A stretch of DNA of 11,867 bases, from positions 1-11,867 of the forward strand of contig JAISHZ010000221.1 of assembly GCA_031262285.1 (NCBI GenBank), given 5' to 3'. This DNA is from Lachnospiraceae bacterium (GTDB taxonomy: Bacteria; Bacillota_A; Clostridia; Lachnospirales; Lachnospiraceae). The translations under genes were made by a program, and so were the position numbers. The notes below the pieces were generated by a model, which had not been told where the DNA came from, searched no databases, and saw only the letters and a list, made by a program, of their open reading frames with translations. Below are positions 1 through 6,985 of the stretch, one piece after another; positions within the stretch are counted from its first letter, which is position 1, and every line of letters begins with the position of its first letter.

Positions 1-941
1 GGACGTTCATCAATCAATAAAATGATCATATGCATCTGCGGATTGGTACGTAGGATAGAACGTGCGACATCTTTTAATAAAGTCGTTTTTCCTGCCTTAG
101 GAGGAGAAACGATCATTCCTCTTTGCCCTTTTCCAACCGGACTGAGCAAATCCATCACTCTCATCGCAATACTACAACCGGGTGTTTCCAATTTGACTCG
201 CTTGTCCGGAAAAATCGGCGTCATATCTTCAAAAGGAATACGCTTATTTGACTCTTCTAATGTGTACCCATTAATGGTTCGCACGAAAAGAAGCGCGCTA
301 AATTTTTCTTGCTGCGTTTTCATACGCTTATTCCCACGCAGCACATCACCGGTCTTTAAACCAAATCTACGAATCTGACTGGGAGCCACATACACATCGT
401 TTTCACCGGGCAGATAATTCTCGCATCGAATAAATCCATACCCATCCGGCATAACTTCCAGTATACCGGAAGCTTCTTCTCCACTATCTAAATCCTTGGG
501 GTAATGATATTCATCATACACTTCGTTGGAGCGATTGGTTTTGGATTGCGTTGGTCGCTCTGTACGTTCTGTTTGTGTAGCTCGATCTGTGGACTGCGTA
601 GCACGTTCTGCGGATTGCGTAGAACGCTCTGTAGGTTGCGCCGTTCGCTCTGCAGATTGCGTAGAACGCTCTGTGGGTTGCGCCACTCGCTCTGCGGATT
701 GCGTAGTCCGCTCTGTAGGTTGCGCCGTTCGCTCTGTGGATTGCTTCGCACGCTCTACTTGTTCCGTAAATTCTTGCGGTGGACTCTCTTGCACACTTGA
801 TTCATGCTCCAATTTTTCATCTTCTTTTAACATAAGTTGTACAAGTTGCGGCTTACGCAATAATGAGATGCCCTTAATGCCACGAACTTTTGCCAATTCA
901 CGCAATTCCATTAACGGTAATGATTCATATTTTTCTTTCAT
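1..941 (-). CDS. rho: Transcription termination factor Rho, partial (C-terminal part beyond the left edge)
   Basis: Rho is a hexameric RNA helicase that binds nascent RNA and stops RNA polymerase. 313 complete residues are visible. Residues 1-45 form the N-terminal helical domain. Residues 65-120 are eight tandem heptads, followed by a decayed repeat tail to about 137. Residues about 155-225 are the cold-shock-like primary RNA-binding domain, with the GYGFIR core at 167-172. The ATPase domain follows, with Walker A PPKAGKTT at 280-287 and the start of Walker B, ILLIDER, at the edge. The start ATG is preceded by AGGAG with a short 4-nt spacer. The gene lies 36 bp after the lipoprotein gene on the same strand, so the two may be co-transcribed. 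Rho proteins of several phyla carry insertions at this linker; the repeat sequence here is the odd part. Identification is secure. Confidence 0.97.
   Translation of the reverse strand, partial: MKEKYESLPLMELRELAKVRGIKGISLLRKPQLVQLMLKEDEKLEHESSVQESPPQEFTEQVERAKQSTERTAQPTERTTQSAERVAQPTERSTQSAERTAQPTERSTQSAERATQSTDRATQTERTERPTQSKTNRSNEVYDEYHYPKDLDSGEEASGILEVMPDGYGFIRCENYLPGENDVYVAPSQIRRFGLKTGDVLRGNKRMKTQQEKFSALLFVRTINGYTLEESNKRIPFEDMTPIFPDKRVKLETPGCSIAMRVMDLLSPVGKGQRGMIVSPPKAGKTTLLKDVARSILRTNPQMHMIILLIDER
582..749 (-). repeat. 21-bp tandem repeats encoding eight heptads in Rho
   Basis: Eight consecutive 21-bp units, read on the minus strand, encode the heptad x-[TAK]-Q-[SP]-[TA]-[ED]-R (Rho residues 65-120). 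Units 2, 4 and 6 read xAQPTER and units 3, 5 and 7 read xTQSAER, so a 42-bp pair was probably the unit of later duplication. Codon-level identity is high: CAA and GAG recur in almost every unit. Two to three degraded units follow to residue 137. Each heptad has one acidic and one basic residue plus polar residues, so the tract is charge-balanced and probably disordered. The repeat also creates long open frames on other frames, which I regard as artefacts. Confidence 0.95.
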
Positions 942-977
942 CAAGCTCCTATCTGTCCGCTTTCTACGGACTTAAAA

Positions 978-1499
978 TCATGCATTGAATAATGTAGGGA
1001 CAGTAAACTTCACTCGATAAGTCGCTCCGACCCGATCTTTTTCATCAATCTCTGTAAATACAATGGTAACTTCGTCAAGACCTATCGGTATACAATAAAC
1101 CAGTTCATAAGTAACGGTTTCATTCGGTTCCAATTCAAACTGCGTTGGCATAATATTGGGATCTTCTTCAAAATCGCTTCTTGCCCAATGGTCTTCTTCT
1201 TGGAGTGAATCTGCTTCTAGTTTATAATCCCAACATGACATCGGCAAAGGATCTTTGTAGGTATTTGTTTCCTCAATCGTCACGATTAAAAACTGATATG
1301 TTTCATCATATGGTGAATATTGGTTAAATAATGTAGTACTTCGCACATCTTTCACAGTAAAGTCAAACCATTGTGTGTGATATGTTTCCGATAAAATACC
1401 ATCCGTCACATCTTCGTTCGGAGGTTGAGCATTTGCACAAGAACATAAGAAACAAAGTGTCAAAATAAACGTAACCAGTATTTTGAATCTTTTCACCAT
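978..1499 (-). CDS. Small lipoprotein, DUF4352-like immunoglobulin-fold domain
   Basis: 173 residues. The N-terminus has a basic start (MVKRFK), a hydrophobic core and a lipobox-like LCSC with the lipidation cysteine at residue 21, so the mature protein should be anchored on the outer face of the cytoplasmic membrane. The rest is a single domain, about residues 40-170. Its pattern resembles DUF4352: an early strand 'FTVKDVR', 'FLIVTIEETN', a central 'W-x-Y-x-L', then 'ELEPNETVTYELVY' and 'VTIVFTE' strands. Proteins of this type are secreted or surface-exposed in Firmicutes, often with unknown ligands. The ATG start has GAAAGG just upstream. A sigma-A-like promoter lies about 115 bp upstream, and rho follows after 36 bp. 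The lipoprotein call is firm; the domain assignment rests on pattern only, and no function can be stated. Confidence 0.85.
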   Translation of the reverse strand: MVKRFKILVTFILTLCFLCSCANAQPPNEDVTDGILSETYHTQWFDFTVKDVRSTTLFNQYSPYDETYQFLIVTIEETNTYKDPLPMSCWDYKLEADSLQEEDHWARSDFEEDPNIMPTQFELEPNETVTYELVYCIPIGLDEVTIVFTEIDEKDRVGATYRVKFTVPTLFNA

Positions 1500-1614
1500 T
1501 TTACCTTTCTGCCGATAGTGGCTATTCTTTATTTGTCAAGTTGATTTTGTGGGGGGTATTCAGATTTTAAAAGATTGTTTGTGAAAAACAAGGACGTTCA
1601 TACAAACTTCTGTT

Positions 1615-1643
1615 ATCTTAGCATATAGAAACGATTTCGTCAA
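1615..1643 (-). promoter_or_regulatory. Sigma-A-type promoter for the lipoprotein gene (and possibly rho)
   Basis: On the minus strand there is a -35 TTGACG (1638-1643), a 17-bp spacer and a -10 TAAGAT (1615-1620), with an extended -10 TG one base upstream of the hexamer. Transcription would begin near 1608, leaving a leader of roughly 110 nt before the ATG at 1499. No other promoter was seen between this point and rho. Confidence 0.6.
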
Positions 1644-1681
1644 ATAGGTTGGGTATTATTTACAGTCAATTGAAATGATTC

Positions 1682-1800
1682 ACGCGTTCGCCGATCTACG
1701 TCTTAAGGGCGGTGTATGCCGGACGAACCGCGCAGAGCCGAGGGGAGTTTTGTGCGGTTCTGTGCACTGATAAGCGCTAAACGTAGATCGGCAAACGCGT
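1682..1800. repeat. Palindromic element E1 (long inverted repeat with nested hairpin)
   Basis: Two 20-nt arms, 1682-1701 and 1781-1800, are inverted copies with one mismatch (ACGCGTTCGCC... against ...GGCAAACGCGT). CTTA (1702-1705) can pair with TAAG (1771-1774) beyond a six-base bulge. Inside, 1725-1738 pairs with 1747-1760 over 14 positions, three of them G-U in a plus-strand transcript, closing an 8-nt loop. No T-run follows on either strand, so it is not a standard intrinsic terminator. A 10-bp direct repeat AAATGATTCA lies at 1673-1682 and 1815-1824. Outer ends and the block GTGCACTGAT (1763-1772) resemble element E2. It could be a MITE- or REP-like element or a structured RNA; the sequence alone does not decide. 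Confidence 0.85.
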
Positions 1801-1957
1801 AAGGTATCTAGCGAAAATGATTCAAATTGAGGCAAGGATGAGCGCAAAATAGCCATTCAAAGAAAAGTAAAAACGAAGGCAACTGATGATGTGATGAGGA
1901 TTTATTGTGCGTTCATGCTTTTGTACAATCAAATGGTTGGAGTGATACGTGTATTTG

Positions 1958-2578
1958 TCAGAGTGATACACTTTTCAAAATACGGATGATATCTGCAGCG
2001 GTCGTAGATTCGGTGGTCTCTTTGGACTTTTTTTGTAATTCGCTTAATGCGTCCAAGCGGGCACAGTATTGATCGAGTTTATCAAAAAAGAAGAAACGAA
2101 CTTGGTCTTTGGCATATCCTTCGGTACTTAAAATACTGTTGATATGTTTGGTGAATGCTTCCTGTGTAAATGTCTTGTCGCATACATACGCATATACAGC
2201 TTCCTCATAAACGACCAGATGGCCTAAGGAATAATTTTTGTCATAGGAGGTGAAATACATATCGAAACATTGTTGAAACCCACTTGCGTGAGAGATAATA
2301 CGCTCAATCGCTTCCGGCTCCGGGCTATGGCAACGTAGGTACAGGATCGCCGAGACGGCGCTTTTGCTAGCCGGAAGACAGCCTAATACAGCGACGATCG
2401 TGAGTAAATTCCGATGTGTTCCGGTTGTCATGTATCCCATGAGAAAAATAGCGGCAGATATTCCGAAAAATAGGATGGTGCGTATCCATTCGTATTTTTT
2501 TTGTGTATTCAAATAATAGGGAAGTCCTTTGTACTTTTCGCCGGAAAAAATCCGATTAAAATGAAATGTTCGAGTCAT
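1958..2578 (-). CDS. Conserved-looking membrane protein of unknown function, two membrane segments
   Basis: 206 residues from the ATG at 2578. A GTG at 2653 would give 231 residues but overlap the upstream gene by 98 bp; the ATG has GGAGAG about 10 nt upstream and overlaps by only 23 bp, so I prefer it. A short polar N-terminus (FSGEKYKGLPYYL at 11-23) leads into two adjacent hydrophobic segments, about 32-50 and 57-81, separated by TTGTHRN. The remaining 120 residues form a soluble, mixed alpha/beta domain with charged helices near the end. I do not recognise a named family or any catalytic motif. It is last in the apparent rsuA-HAD-ygiQ-SDR operon and its start lies inside the SDR gene, suggesting translational coupling. 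No function is proposed. Confidence 0.8.
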   Translation of the reverse strand: MTRTFHFNRIFSGEKYKGLPYYLNTQKKYEWIRTILFFGISAAIFLMGYMTTGTHRNLLTIVAVLGCLPASKSAVSAILYLRCHSPEPEAIERIISHASGFQQCFDMYFTSYDKNYSLGHLVVYEEAVYAYVCDKTFTQEAFTKHINSILSTEGYAKDQVRFFFFDKLDQYCARLDALSELQKKSKETTESTTAADIIRILKSVSL

Positions 2579-3383
2579 CTTCTGTGCTCTCTCCAGTCTT
2601 TTGTCCCATCGTTTCGATGGATAGTAATAATCGATGCGGTAAGATCTTTGCACATATTTGTAATACTTTCATCGGAATGCCGATGACGGAGACCGGTTTT
2701 TTGTGATAAGAGTCTAAAAGGGCTTTTTTGACCACTTTTGTGGGTGATATCAGAAACATCTTTTTGAGTTTCGCTACTTTTTCCAGAGATGAATCGGTAT
2801 GCGTTTGATCCGCCACATCAAAAAAAGGGGTGTCTACGGGACCGGGGCAGACGGCTGTGACGATGATTCCTTTGCTTTTTAACTCTTCATGCAAAGCTCG
2901 TGAAAAGCTAAGGACGTAGGCTTTCGTCGCGGCGTAAACCGCAAAACCGGGTTGCGGTAAAAAGGCCGCAGACGATGCCATTTGAATGATTCGGCTGTGC
3001 TTGCGAAGGTACGGTAGGACGCTGTAAGTTAGGTGAGTGAGTGCTTCGTCGTTGAGGCGGATCATTCCCAATTGTCCTTCTTTTTCATTTGTAGCGAAAT
3101 TGCCGGTAAGTCCATATCCGGCACAATTGATCAGCATTCGTACTATTGCGTTCTTTTCTTCCAGCAGGTCTTCCAGTCGCTCTAATTGTCCTTCCTTGGT
3201 CAAGTCCATTGCGATTACGCGCACATTGTGGTGTGCTTGTTCTTTCATTTTCAGTAGTTTGGGGCGGGTCCGTGCAATCACCCATATTTCATCAATGCTG
3301 CAAAAGTGGGTGTCAATCGTTTGAAAGAATTCGTACCCAATGCCGGAAGATGCGCCTGTAATGATTACGATATTGGATGCCAT
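2556..3383 (-). CDS. Short-chain dehydrogenase/reductase (SDR), classical type
   Basis: A 275-residue NAD(P)-dependent oxidoreductase with a single Rossmann fold. Visible motifs are the glycine-rich TGASSGIG at 9-16, the D60-L61 pair after the third strand, NCAG at 86-89 (usually NNAG), the helix asparagine N111, and the catalytic Ser137-Tyr150-Lys154 set in the YAATK context. The CPGPVDTPF stretch at about 179-187 is the usual segment after the sixth strand. About 85 residues follow, longer than in a minimal SDR. They include a hydrophobic stretch around 'LQICAKILPHRLLLSIE', as in SDRs of the DltE/SadH-like kind. The substrate cannot be told. AGGGG lies 11 nt before the ATG, a slightly long spacing. 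The gene is 40 bp downstream of ygiQ, and its end overlaps the next gene by 23 bp. Confidence 0.92.
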   Translation of the reverse strand: MASNIVIITGASSGIGYEFFQTIDTHFCSIDEIWVIARTRPKLLKMKEQAHHNVRVIAMDLTKEGQLERLEDLLEEKNAIVRMLINCAGYGLTGNFATNEKEGQLGMIRLNDEALTHLTYSVLPYLRKHSRIIQMASSAAFLPQPGFAVYAATKAYVLSFSRALHEELKSKGIIVTAVCPGPVDTPFFDVADQTHTDSSLEKVAKLKKMFLISPTKVVKKALLDSYHKKPVSVIGIPMKVLQICAKILPHRLLLSIETMGQKTGESTEDDSNISF

Positions 3384-3423
3384 AGTATTTGTGTCCCCTT
3401 TCTGGTATTGACTGTCTCTATTT

Positions 3424-5349
3424 TCACTTTCGCGTTTTGTTTTTAAGATTCGTGGTTATCTTGTGTTGTCGCGCCTTTTCTATCGGGCGGTTTTGTTTTC
3501 TTGTTCCGGTAGTTTGCGGTCTTCTGTCATTGTCTCGCGGTCGTATCAAGCATTTGGGGGAAAATCCAATCAAATCTGTACGATCTGCCAAAGTCAACGC
3601 TTCCAAAACCAAATCATAGTTTTTGGGGTTTCTATATTGGATCAAAGCTCTTTGCATTGCCTTTTCGTGGGGATTGCGGCATACATAGACCGGTTGACCG
3701 TTCCCGGGGTTTATCCCTGTCGCATACATGACGGTGGACAAGGTAGAGGGCGTCGGGTAAAAATCTTGTACTTGCTCGGGGGAATACCCCAAATCTCGCA
3801 AAAATTCAGCAAGTTCTATCGCTTCCTCCAAACCGCATCCGGGATGTGACGACATGAAATAAGGGACTAAAAATTGATTTTTATTTGCTTGCGTATTCAA
3901 TTTTTGATATTTCCGGACAAATCTTTCATATACGGCTCTTTGCGGCTTTCCCATATAGGTCAAAACTTTGTCCGAAATATGCTCCGGTGCCACTTTGAGT
4001 TGACCGCTGATATGATGTTCAACCAATTCTTTGAAAAAAACGTCGTCTTGATCCGCCATCAAATAGTCAAATCGTATGCCGGAACGGACAAATATTTTTT
4101 TCACGCCCGGTAGTGCGCGGAGTTTCCGCAAAAGCGATAAATAATCCGCGTGACTAACTTCCAAATTGGGACAGGCTTTGGGGAAAAGGCACTGCCGCGT
4201 CGTACATACCCCTTCCTTTCCTTGCTTATGGCACGCAGGCGCTCGAAAGTTGGCGGTCGGTCCTCCTACATCATGGATATACCCTTTAAACGCGGGATCT
4301 TTGGTAAGCAGTCTTGCTTCCGCGAGTATGGATTCATGGCTCCTGGCGCTTATTTTGCGTCCTTGATGAAAGGATAGAGAGCAAAAGCTGCATCCGCCAA
4401 AACACCCACGGCTCGATGTGATGGAAAACTTGACTTCCTGTATCGCAGGGACCCCTCCTTGGGAGAGGGTGGATGGATGAACCTCTCTTTTGTATGGCAA
4501 CGCATACACATCATCCATTTCTTGCATCGAAAGCGGTGGTTGCGGCGGATTTTGTACGATATAAACGCCGTTTGGGTAAGGTTCCATCAAAGCTTTCCCG
4601 GTTATATCATCCATATTCGCCAATTGTTTGGCAAAACTTTGTGCGTATCTTTGCTTCTTTTCTTTGATCTCATCATAAGAGGGTAGCAAGATTCCTTGAT
4701 ATACGACCGACGGGTCTTTGGTTTTGTATACTGTACCCGGTATGAAATTCAAATCTGAAACCTTTAACCCACTTTGCAAAGCATCCGCGATTTGCACGAT
4801 GGCTCTTTCTCCCATCCCGAAAGCCAGAATATCAGCTTGGCTATCCAACAAAATCGAACGTTTAAACTGATCTGTCCAATAATCATAGTGCGCCATTCGC
4901 CGCAAACTCGCTTCCATTCCGCCCAAAATGATCGGAATATCGCGGTAAGAGCGACGGATCAGATTCCCATACACCGCAGTTGCGTGATCCGGACGTTTGC
5001 CGATTTCTCCTCCGGGTGTATACGCGTCCTGCTTTCTGCGTTTTTTGGAAACCGTATAATGGTTGACTTGGCTATCCATATTGCCGGCTGAGACCAAAAA
5101 TCCCAATTTAGGTCTGCCCAAAGCACGGATGCTTCCCTCGTCTTTCCAATCCGGTTGTGCCAAAATACCGACGAGATACCCATGAGATTCTAACACACGA
5201 GCGATCAAGGCTGTCCCGAAAGAAGGATGATCTACATAAGCATCCCCTGTGACAAAAACAAAATCTAATTGGTCGATCTTTCTTTGGATCAAATCTTCTT
5301 TGCATATCGGTAAAAATCCATCGTGTGGATCCGTATAAAAGTCCATCAT
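3424..5349 (-). CDS. ygiQ: YgiQ-family radical SAM protein
   Basis: 641 residues from the chosen ATG. The gene has three nearby ATGs at 5358, 5349 and 5346. AAGGA sits right against the first but 8 nt from the second, so 5349 is the best start. The N-terminal domain contains the family signature [13 protein letters not shown] and AQPDW. The radical SAM core has the cluster motif C-x3-C-x2-C (CFGGCSFC, about residues 316-323), which holds a 4Fe-4S cluster and cleaves S-adenosylmethionine. The later '[11 protein letters not shown]' and cysteine-rich '[12 protein letters not shown]' segments are also typical of YgiQ (UPF0313). The C-terminus is a 40-residue Arg/Lys-rich tail. The reaction catalysed by this family is not established. 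The gene begins just after the HAD gene ends, and the HAD stop lies only 16 bp before this start. Confidence 0.95.
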   Translation of the reverse strand: MMDFYTDPHDGFLPICKEDLIQRKIDQLDFVFVTGDAYVDHPSFGTALIARVLESHGYLVGILAQPDWKDEGSIRALGRPKLGFLVSAGNMDSQVNHYTVSKKRRKQDAYTPGGEIGKRPDHATAVYGNLIRRSYRDIPIILGGMEASLRRMAHYDYWTDQFKRSILLDSQADILAFGMGERAIVQIADALQSGLKVSDLNFIPGTVYKTKDPSVVYQGILLPSYDEIKEKKQRYAQSFAKQLANMDDITGKALMEPYPNGVYIVQNPPQPPLSMQEMDDVYALPYKREVHPSTLSQGGVPAIQEVKFSITSSRGCFGGCSFCSLSFHQGRKISARSHESILAEARLLTKDPAFKGYIHDVGGPTANFRAPACHKQGKEGVCTTRQCLFPKACPNLEVSHADYLSLLRKLRALPGVKKIFVRSGIRFDYLMADQDDVFFKELVEHHISGQLKVAPEHISDKVLTYMGKPQRAVYERFVRKYQKLNTQANKNQFLVPYFMSSHPGCGLEEAIELAEFLRDLGYSPEQVQDFYPTPSTLSTVMYATGINPGNGQPVYVCRNPHEKAMQRALIQYRNPKNYDLVLEALTLADRTDLIGFSPKCLIRPRDNDRRPQTTGTRKQNRPIEKARQHKITTNLKNKTRK

Positions 5350-5365
5350 CCGTAACATCCTTTAC

Positions 5366-6010
5366 TCATAGCAGTTCCAAAAAGCTATCGATGTAGTAAT
5401 CGCCAAGTGTTTGCTTTTGCGCTCTTTGCGTAGCGGTGTAAGCATCCTCTACAGCACATACCGTCATCCCGGCAGCCTTTGCTGCCATAATGCCTGTTAT
5501 CATATCTTCAAATACCAAGCAATCTTGCGGACTGACCTTTAGCGCATTCGCTACAGCAAGATAGATGTCCGGTTCGGGCTTCCCTTTGGGTACTTGTCCG
5601 GAAGTCATCACACTGGAAAAGTAGCCGTCAAGGTGGTGAACTTTTAATATCTGGTCGGCAAGTTCATGAGAATTGCTTGTGGCGATCCCCAGTTTAAGAC
5701 CTTTTGCATGACAGAACTGTAAAAAATCGCGTACTCCCTCTTTGAGACAGACTTGTTCGGTATAAAAAGTCCACGCCATTTGGTTCCACTCATCCATGAT
5801 TTCTTCGACTGTTTCCGTCAAATGAAATCTCTCTTTGAAGTAAATCGCCAGTTGATGAAAACTTTTGCCATCCATATCATCTTGTAAATCACAAGGATAA
5901 GGGATTCCCATCTTCTCCAAATACTTTTGATCTAATTCTTCCCAAAACCACATCGAGTCAATCATCGTTCCGTCCATATCGAAAATGACGGCCTTTTTAT
6001 CCCGCAACAT
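5366..6010 (-). CDS. HAD-superfamily hydrolase, beta-phosphoglucomutase-like phosphatase
   Basis: 214 residues, the normal length for HAD subfamily IA. Motif I is FDMDGT at 10-15, with nucleophile Asp11 and acid/base Asp13. A helical cap follows at about 18-85. Motif II is TSN at 111-113. Motif III lysine is in KGKPEPD (142-148), and motif IV is FED at 167-169. The set is complete, so it should be an active cytoplasmic Mg-dependent phosphatase or phosphomutase acting on a small phosphorylated metabolite, probably a sugar phosphate. The exact substrate cannot be read from sequence. The ATG lies inside the end of the rsuA-like gene (14-nt overlap), so translation is likely coupled to it. Confidence 0.93.
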   Translation of the reverse strand: MLRDKKAVIFDMDGTMIDSMWFWEELDQKYLEKMGIPYPCDLQDDMDGKSFHQLAIYFKERFHLTETVEEIMDEWNQMAWTFYTEQVCLKEGVRDFLQFCHAKGLKLGIATSNSHELADQILKVHHLDGYFSSVMTSGQVPKGKPEPDIYLAVANALKVSPQDCLVFEDMITGIMAAKAAGMTVCAVEDAYTATQRAQKQTLGDYYIDSFLELL

Positions 6011-6770
6011 TATTTGTACTCCGTTTCTCTTTCGCTGTGTTCCTCTCGATATCCGTTACACACATCCGCAAACTCTCTATCTCGGAAACAGTCAGTCTGC
6101 GGGTTGCGCTCGGTTTGAGTGTTTCATCCAATGGAATCGGTCCAAATGAGACACGCCGTAAGTATACCACTTCACTTCCCACAGCGGCAACCATTCGTTT
6201 TACTTGATGAAATCGTCCTTCGCAGATCGTAAGCTTCATCTGTGTATCGGAAAGCAGTTCTACGCAAGCCGGGAGTGTGGGGTGCTCATCTCCAATCTCT
6301 ACGCCGTTCTCCAATCGGGTAATCGCTTCCTTTGTCAGAGGGGTACGAAGATGCACCAAATAACATTTTTGCACATGGTACTTTGGTGATAGCAGTTTGT
6401 GAACAAGTTGCCCATCATTTGTGAAAAGTAATAACCCCTCGCTGTCTTTATCGAGTCGCCCAACAGGCGCGATATCGCGTAATCGGATCCCTTGTGCCTC
6501 GGCGGTAATCTTGAGTGGATCCATCACGGTAGGTTGTCTTGTATCTGAGATGGCTGTTACGAATCCGGCTTCTTTGTTCATCATCAGATAGAAGAAAGGT
6601 TCCAATACACAGGATTGACCGCGTAACAAGATCTTATCTTCTACGGATACTTGGCAATCCGCGCTTTTTTCTATCTTCTCATTCACCGTCACATACCCTG
6701 CGCGGATTTCCTTTTTCACTTCGCTGCGACTGCCTATGCCCGCTTCACACAGAAAACGATCTAACCTCAT
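5997..6770 (-). CDS. rsuA: 16S rRNA pseudouridine synthase, RsuA/RluB family
   Basis: A 257-residue enzyme that converts a uridine of rRNA to pseudouridine. Residues 1-55 form an S4 RNA-binding domain (MRLDRFLCEAG, SRSEVKKEIRAGYVTVN). The catalytic domain carries the motif GRLDKDSEGLLLFTNDG with catalytic Asp107, the KCYLV strand at about 135-139, and EGRFHQVKRM, typical of the RsuA/RluB/E/F group. The EG-x-FHQVKRM form points to RsuA (U516 of 16S rRNA in E. coli) rather than RluB, but the assignment within the family is an inference. The last 20 or so residues are a charged extension. A strong AGGAGG lies 3 nt before the ATG. It heads the five-gene minus-strand operon; no convincing -35/-10 pair was found upstream, although TATGAT lies at 6815-6820 beside element E2. 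Confidence 0.93.
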   Translation of the reverse strand: MRLDRFLCEAGIGSRSEVKKEIRAGYVTVNEKIEKSADCQVSVEDKILLRGQSCVLEPFFYLMMNKEAGFVTAISDTRQPTVMDPLKITAEAQGIRLRDIAPVGRLDKDSEGLLLFTNDGQLVHKLLSPKYHVQKCYLVHLRTPLTKEAITRLENGVEIGDEHPTLPACVELLSDTQMKLTICEGRFHQVKRMVAAVGSEVVYLRRVSFGPIPLDETLKPSATRRLTVSEIESLRMCVTDIERNTAKEKRSTNNVAG

Positions 6771-6820
6771 ATTCCTCCTCTTGAAAGACTTCTCCTATGA
6801 GACACCTCATCATTATCATA

Positions 6821-6902
6821 TACGCATTCGCCAAATCGCATCGCCATCGGTGCACTAGTTTGCGAGGATACGCCGGATTTGCGAAAAGCACGCGAATGCG
6901 TG
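6821..6902. repeat. Palindromic element E2, related to E1 in opposite orientation
   Basis: Perfect 10-bp inverted arms ACGCATTCGC (6822-6831) and GCGAATGCGT (6892-6901) extend inward through CAAATC (6832-6837) pairing with GATTTG (6876-6881). The interior folds into GCATCG-CCAT-CGGTGC (6838-6853) and a weak GCG/CGC hairpin (6862-6873), giving a branched, cloverleaf-like shape. Read on the minus strand, E2 starts ATCACGCATTCGC, contains GTGCACCGAT and ends GGCGAATGCGTA. E1 on the plus strand has TTCACGCGTTCGC, GTGCACTGAT and GGCAAACGCGTA in the same order. E2 is about 40 bp shorter. It sits between two divergent genes, so it could also lie within promoter DNA. Confidence 0.75.
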
Positions 6903-6919
6903 ATTCTGTACATATCCTC

Positions 6920-6951
6920 TCATAAGGTATCCCCCCTTTGTCATATATATA
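6920..6951 (+). promoter_or_regulatory. Candidate sporulation (sigma-E-like) promoter of ylbJ
   Basis: TCATAAG (6920-6926) and CATATATAT (6942-6950) are separated by 15 bp. They partly match the sigma-E elements of Bacillus (-35 kmATATT, -10 CATACAnT), with two mismatches in each. No good sigma-A pair was seen upstream of ylbJ. The call leans on knowledge that ylbJ is a mother-cell sporulation gene in Bacillus, so it is tentative. Distance to the ylbJ start is about 35 bp. Confidence 0.25.
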
Positions 6952-6985
6952 GGTAGTGTCCAAGATCCAAAACCGGGAGAATACG

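Larger units (their letters stand above)
1500..1957. other. 458-bp intergenic region without a gene
   Basis: No credible coding frame is present on either strand. The right-hand part (1801-1957) follows the stop of the membrane-protein gene at 1958 and contains no G+C-rich hairpin followed by a T-run, so no intrinsic terminator for that operon was found. A 9-bp direct repeat GAGTGATAC (1940-1948, 1961-1969) spans the stop codon. The middle carries palindromic element E1. The left part carries the lipoprotein promoter and leader. Confidence 0.8.

Noticed and set aside
488..751. Minus-strand frame of repeated RNPQSE-like heptads
   Set aside because: It is a shifted frame of the same rho repeat, with no ribosome site.
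504..975. Cysteine-rich plus-strand frames with repeated RSxxCV-type units
   Set aside because: They are the antisense and shifted translations of the 21-bp repeat in rho; Rho itself is unmistakable on the minus strand.
1534..1539. Perfect minus-strand -35 TTGACA just upstream of the lipoprotein gene
   Set aside because: No -10 hexamer lies 16-18 bp downstream; the sequence there is ATCGGC.
1725..1760. Resemblance of the inner E1 hairpin (GAACCG...GTGCGGTTC) to group II intron domain V
   Set aside because: The catalytic AGC is absent (GAAC instead of GAGC), there is no GNRA loop or two-base bulge at the right place, and no domain VI or intron-encoded reverse transcriptase is nearby.
1940..1969. 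Direct repeat GAGTGATAC and a 6-bp dyad (1949-1954 with 1966-1971) at the end of the membrane-protein gene
   Set aside because: Too short, with no T-run, to be called a terminator or operator.
2579..2653. 25-residue N-terminal extension of the membrane protein from a GTG
   Set aside because: It would overlap the SDR gene by 98 bp, while the ATG at 2578 has a ribosome site and overlaps by 23 bp.
4150..5305. Several open frames antisense or shifted to ygiQ
   Set aside because: All lie within a gene with complete family motifs, and none has a start site or recognisable domain.
6745..6963. 72-residue minus-strand frame upstream of rsuA
   Set aside because: It runs through E2 and into rsuA, has no ribosome site and looks like no protein family.
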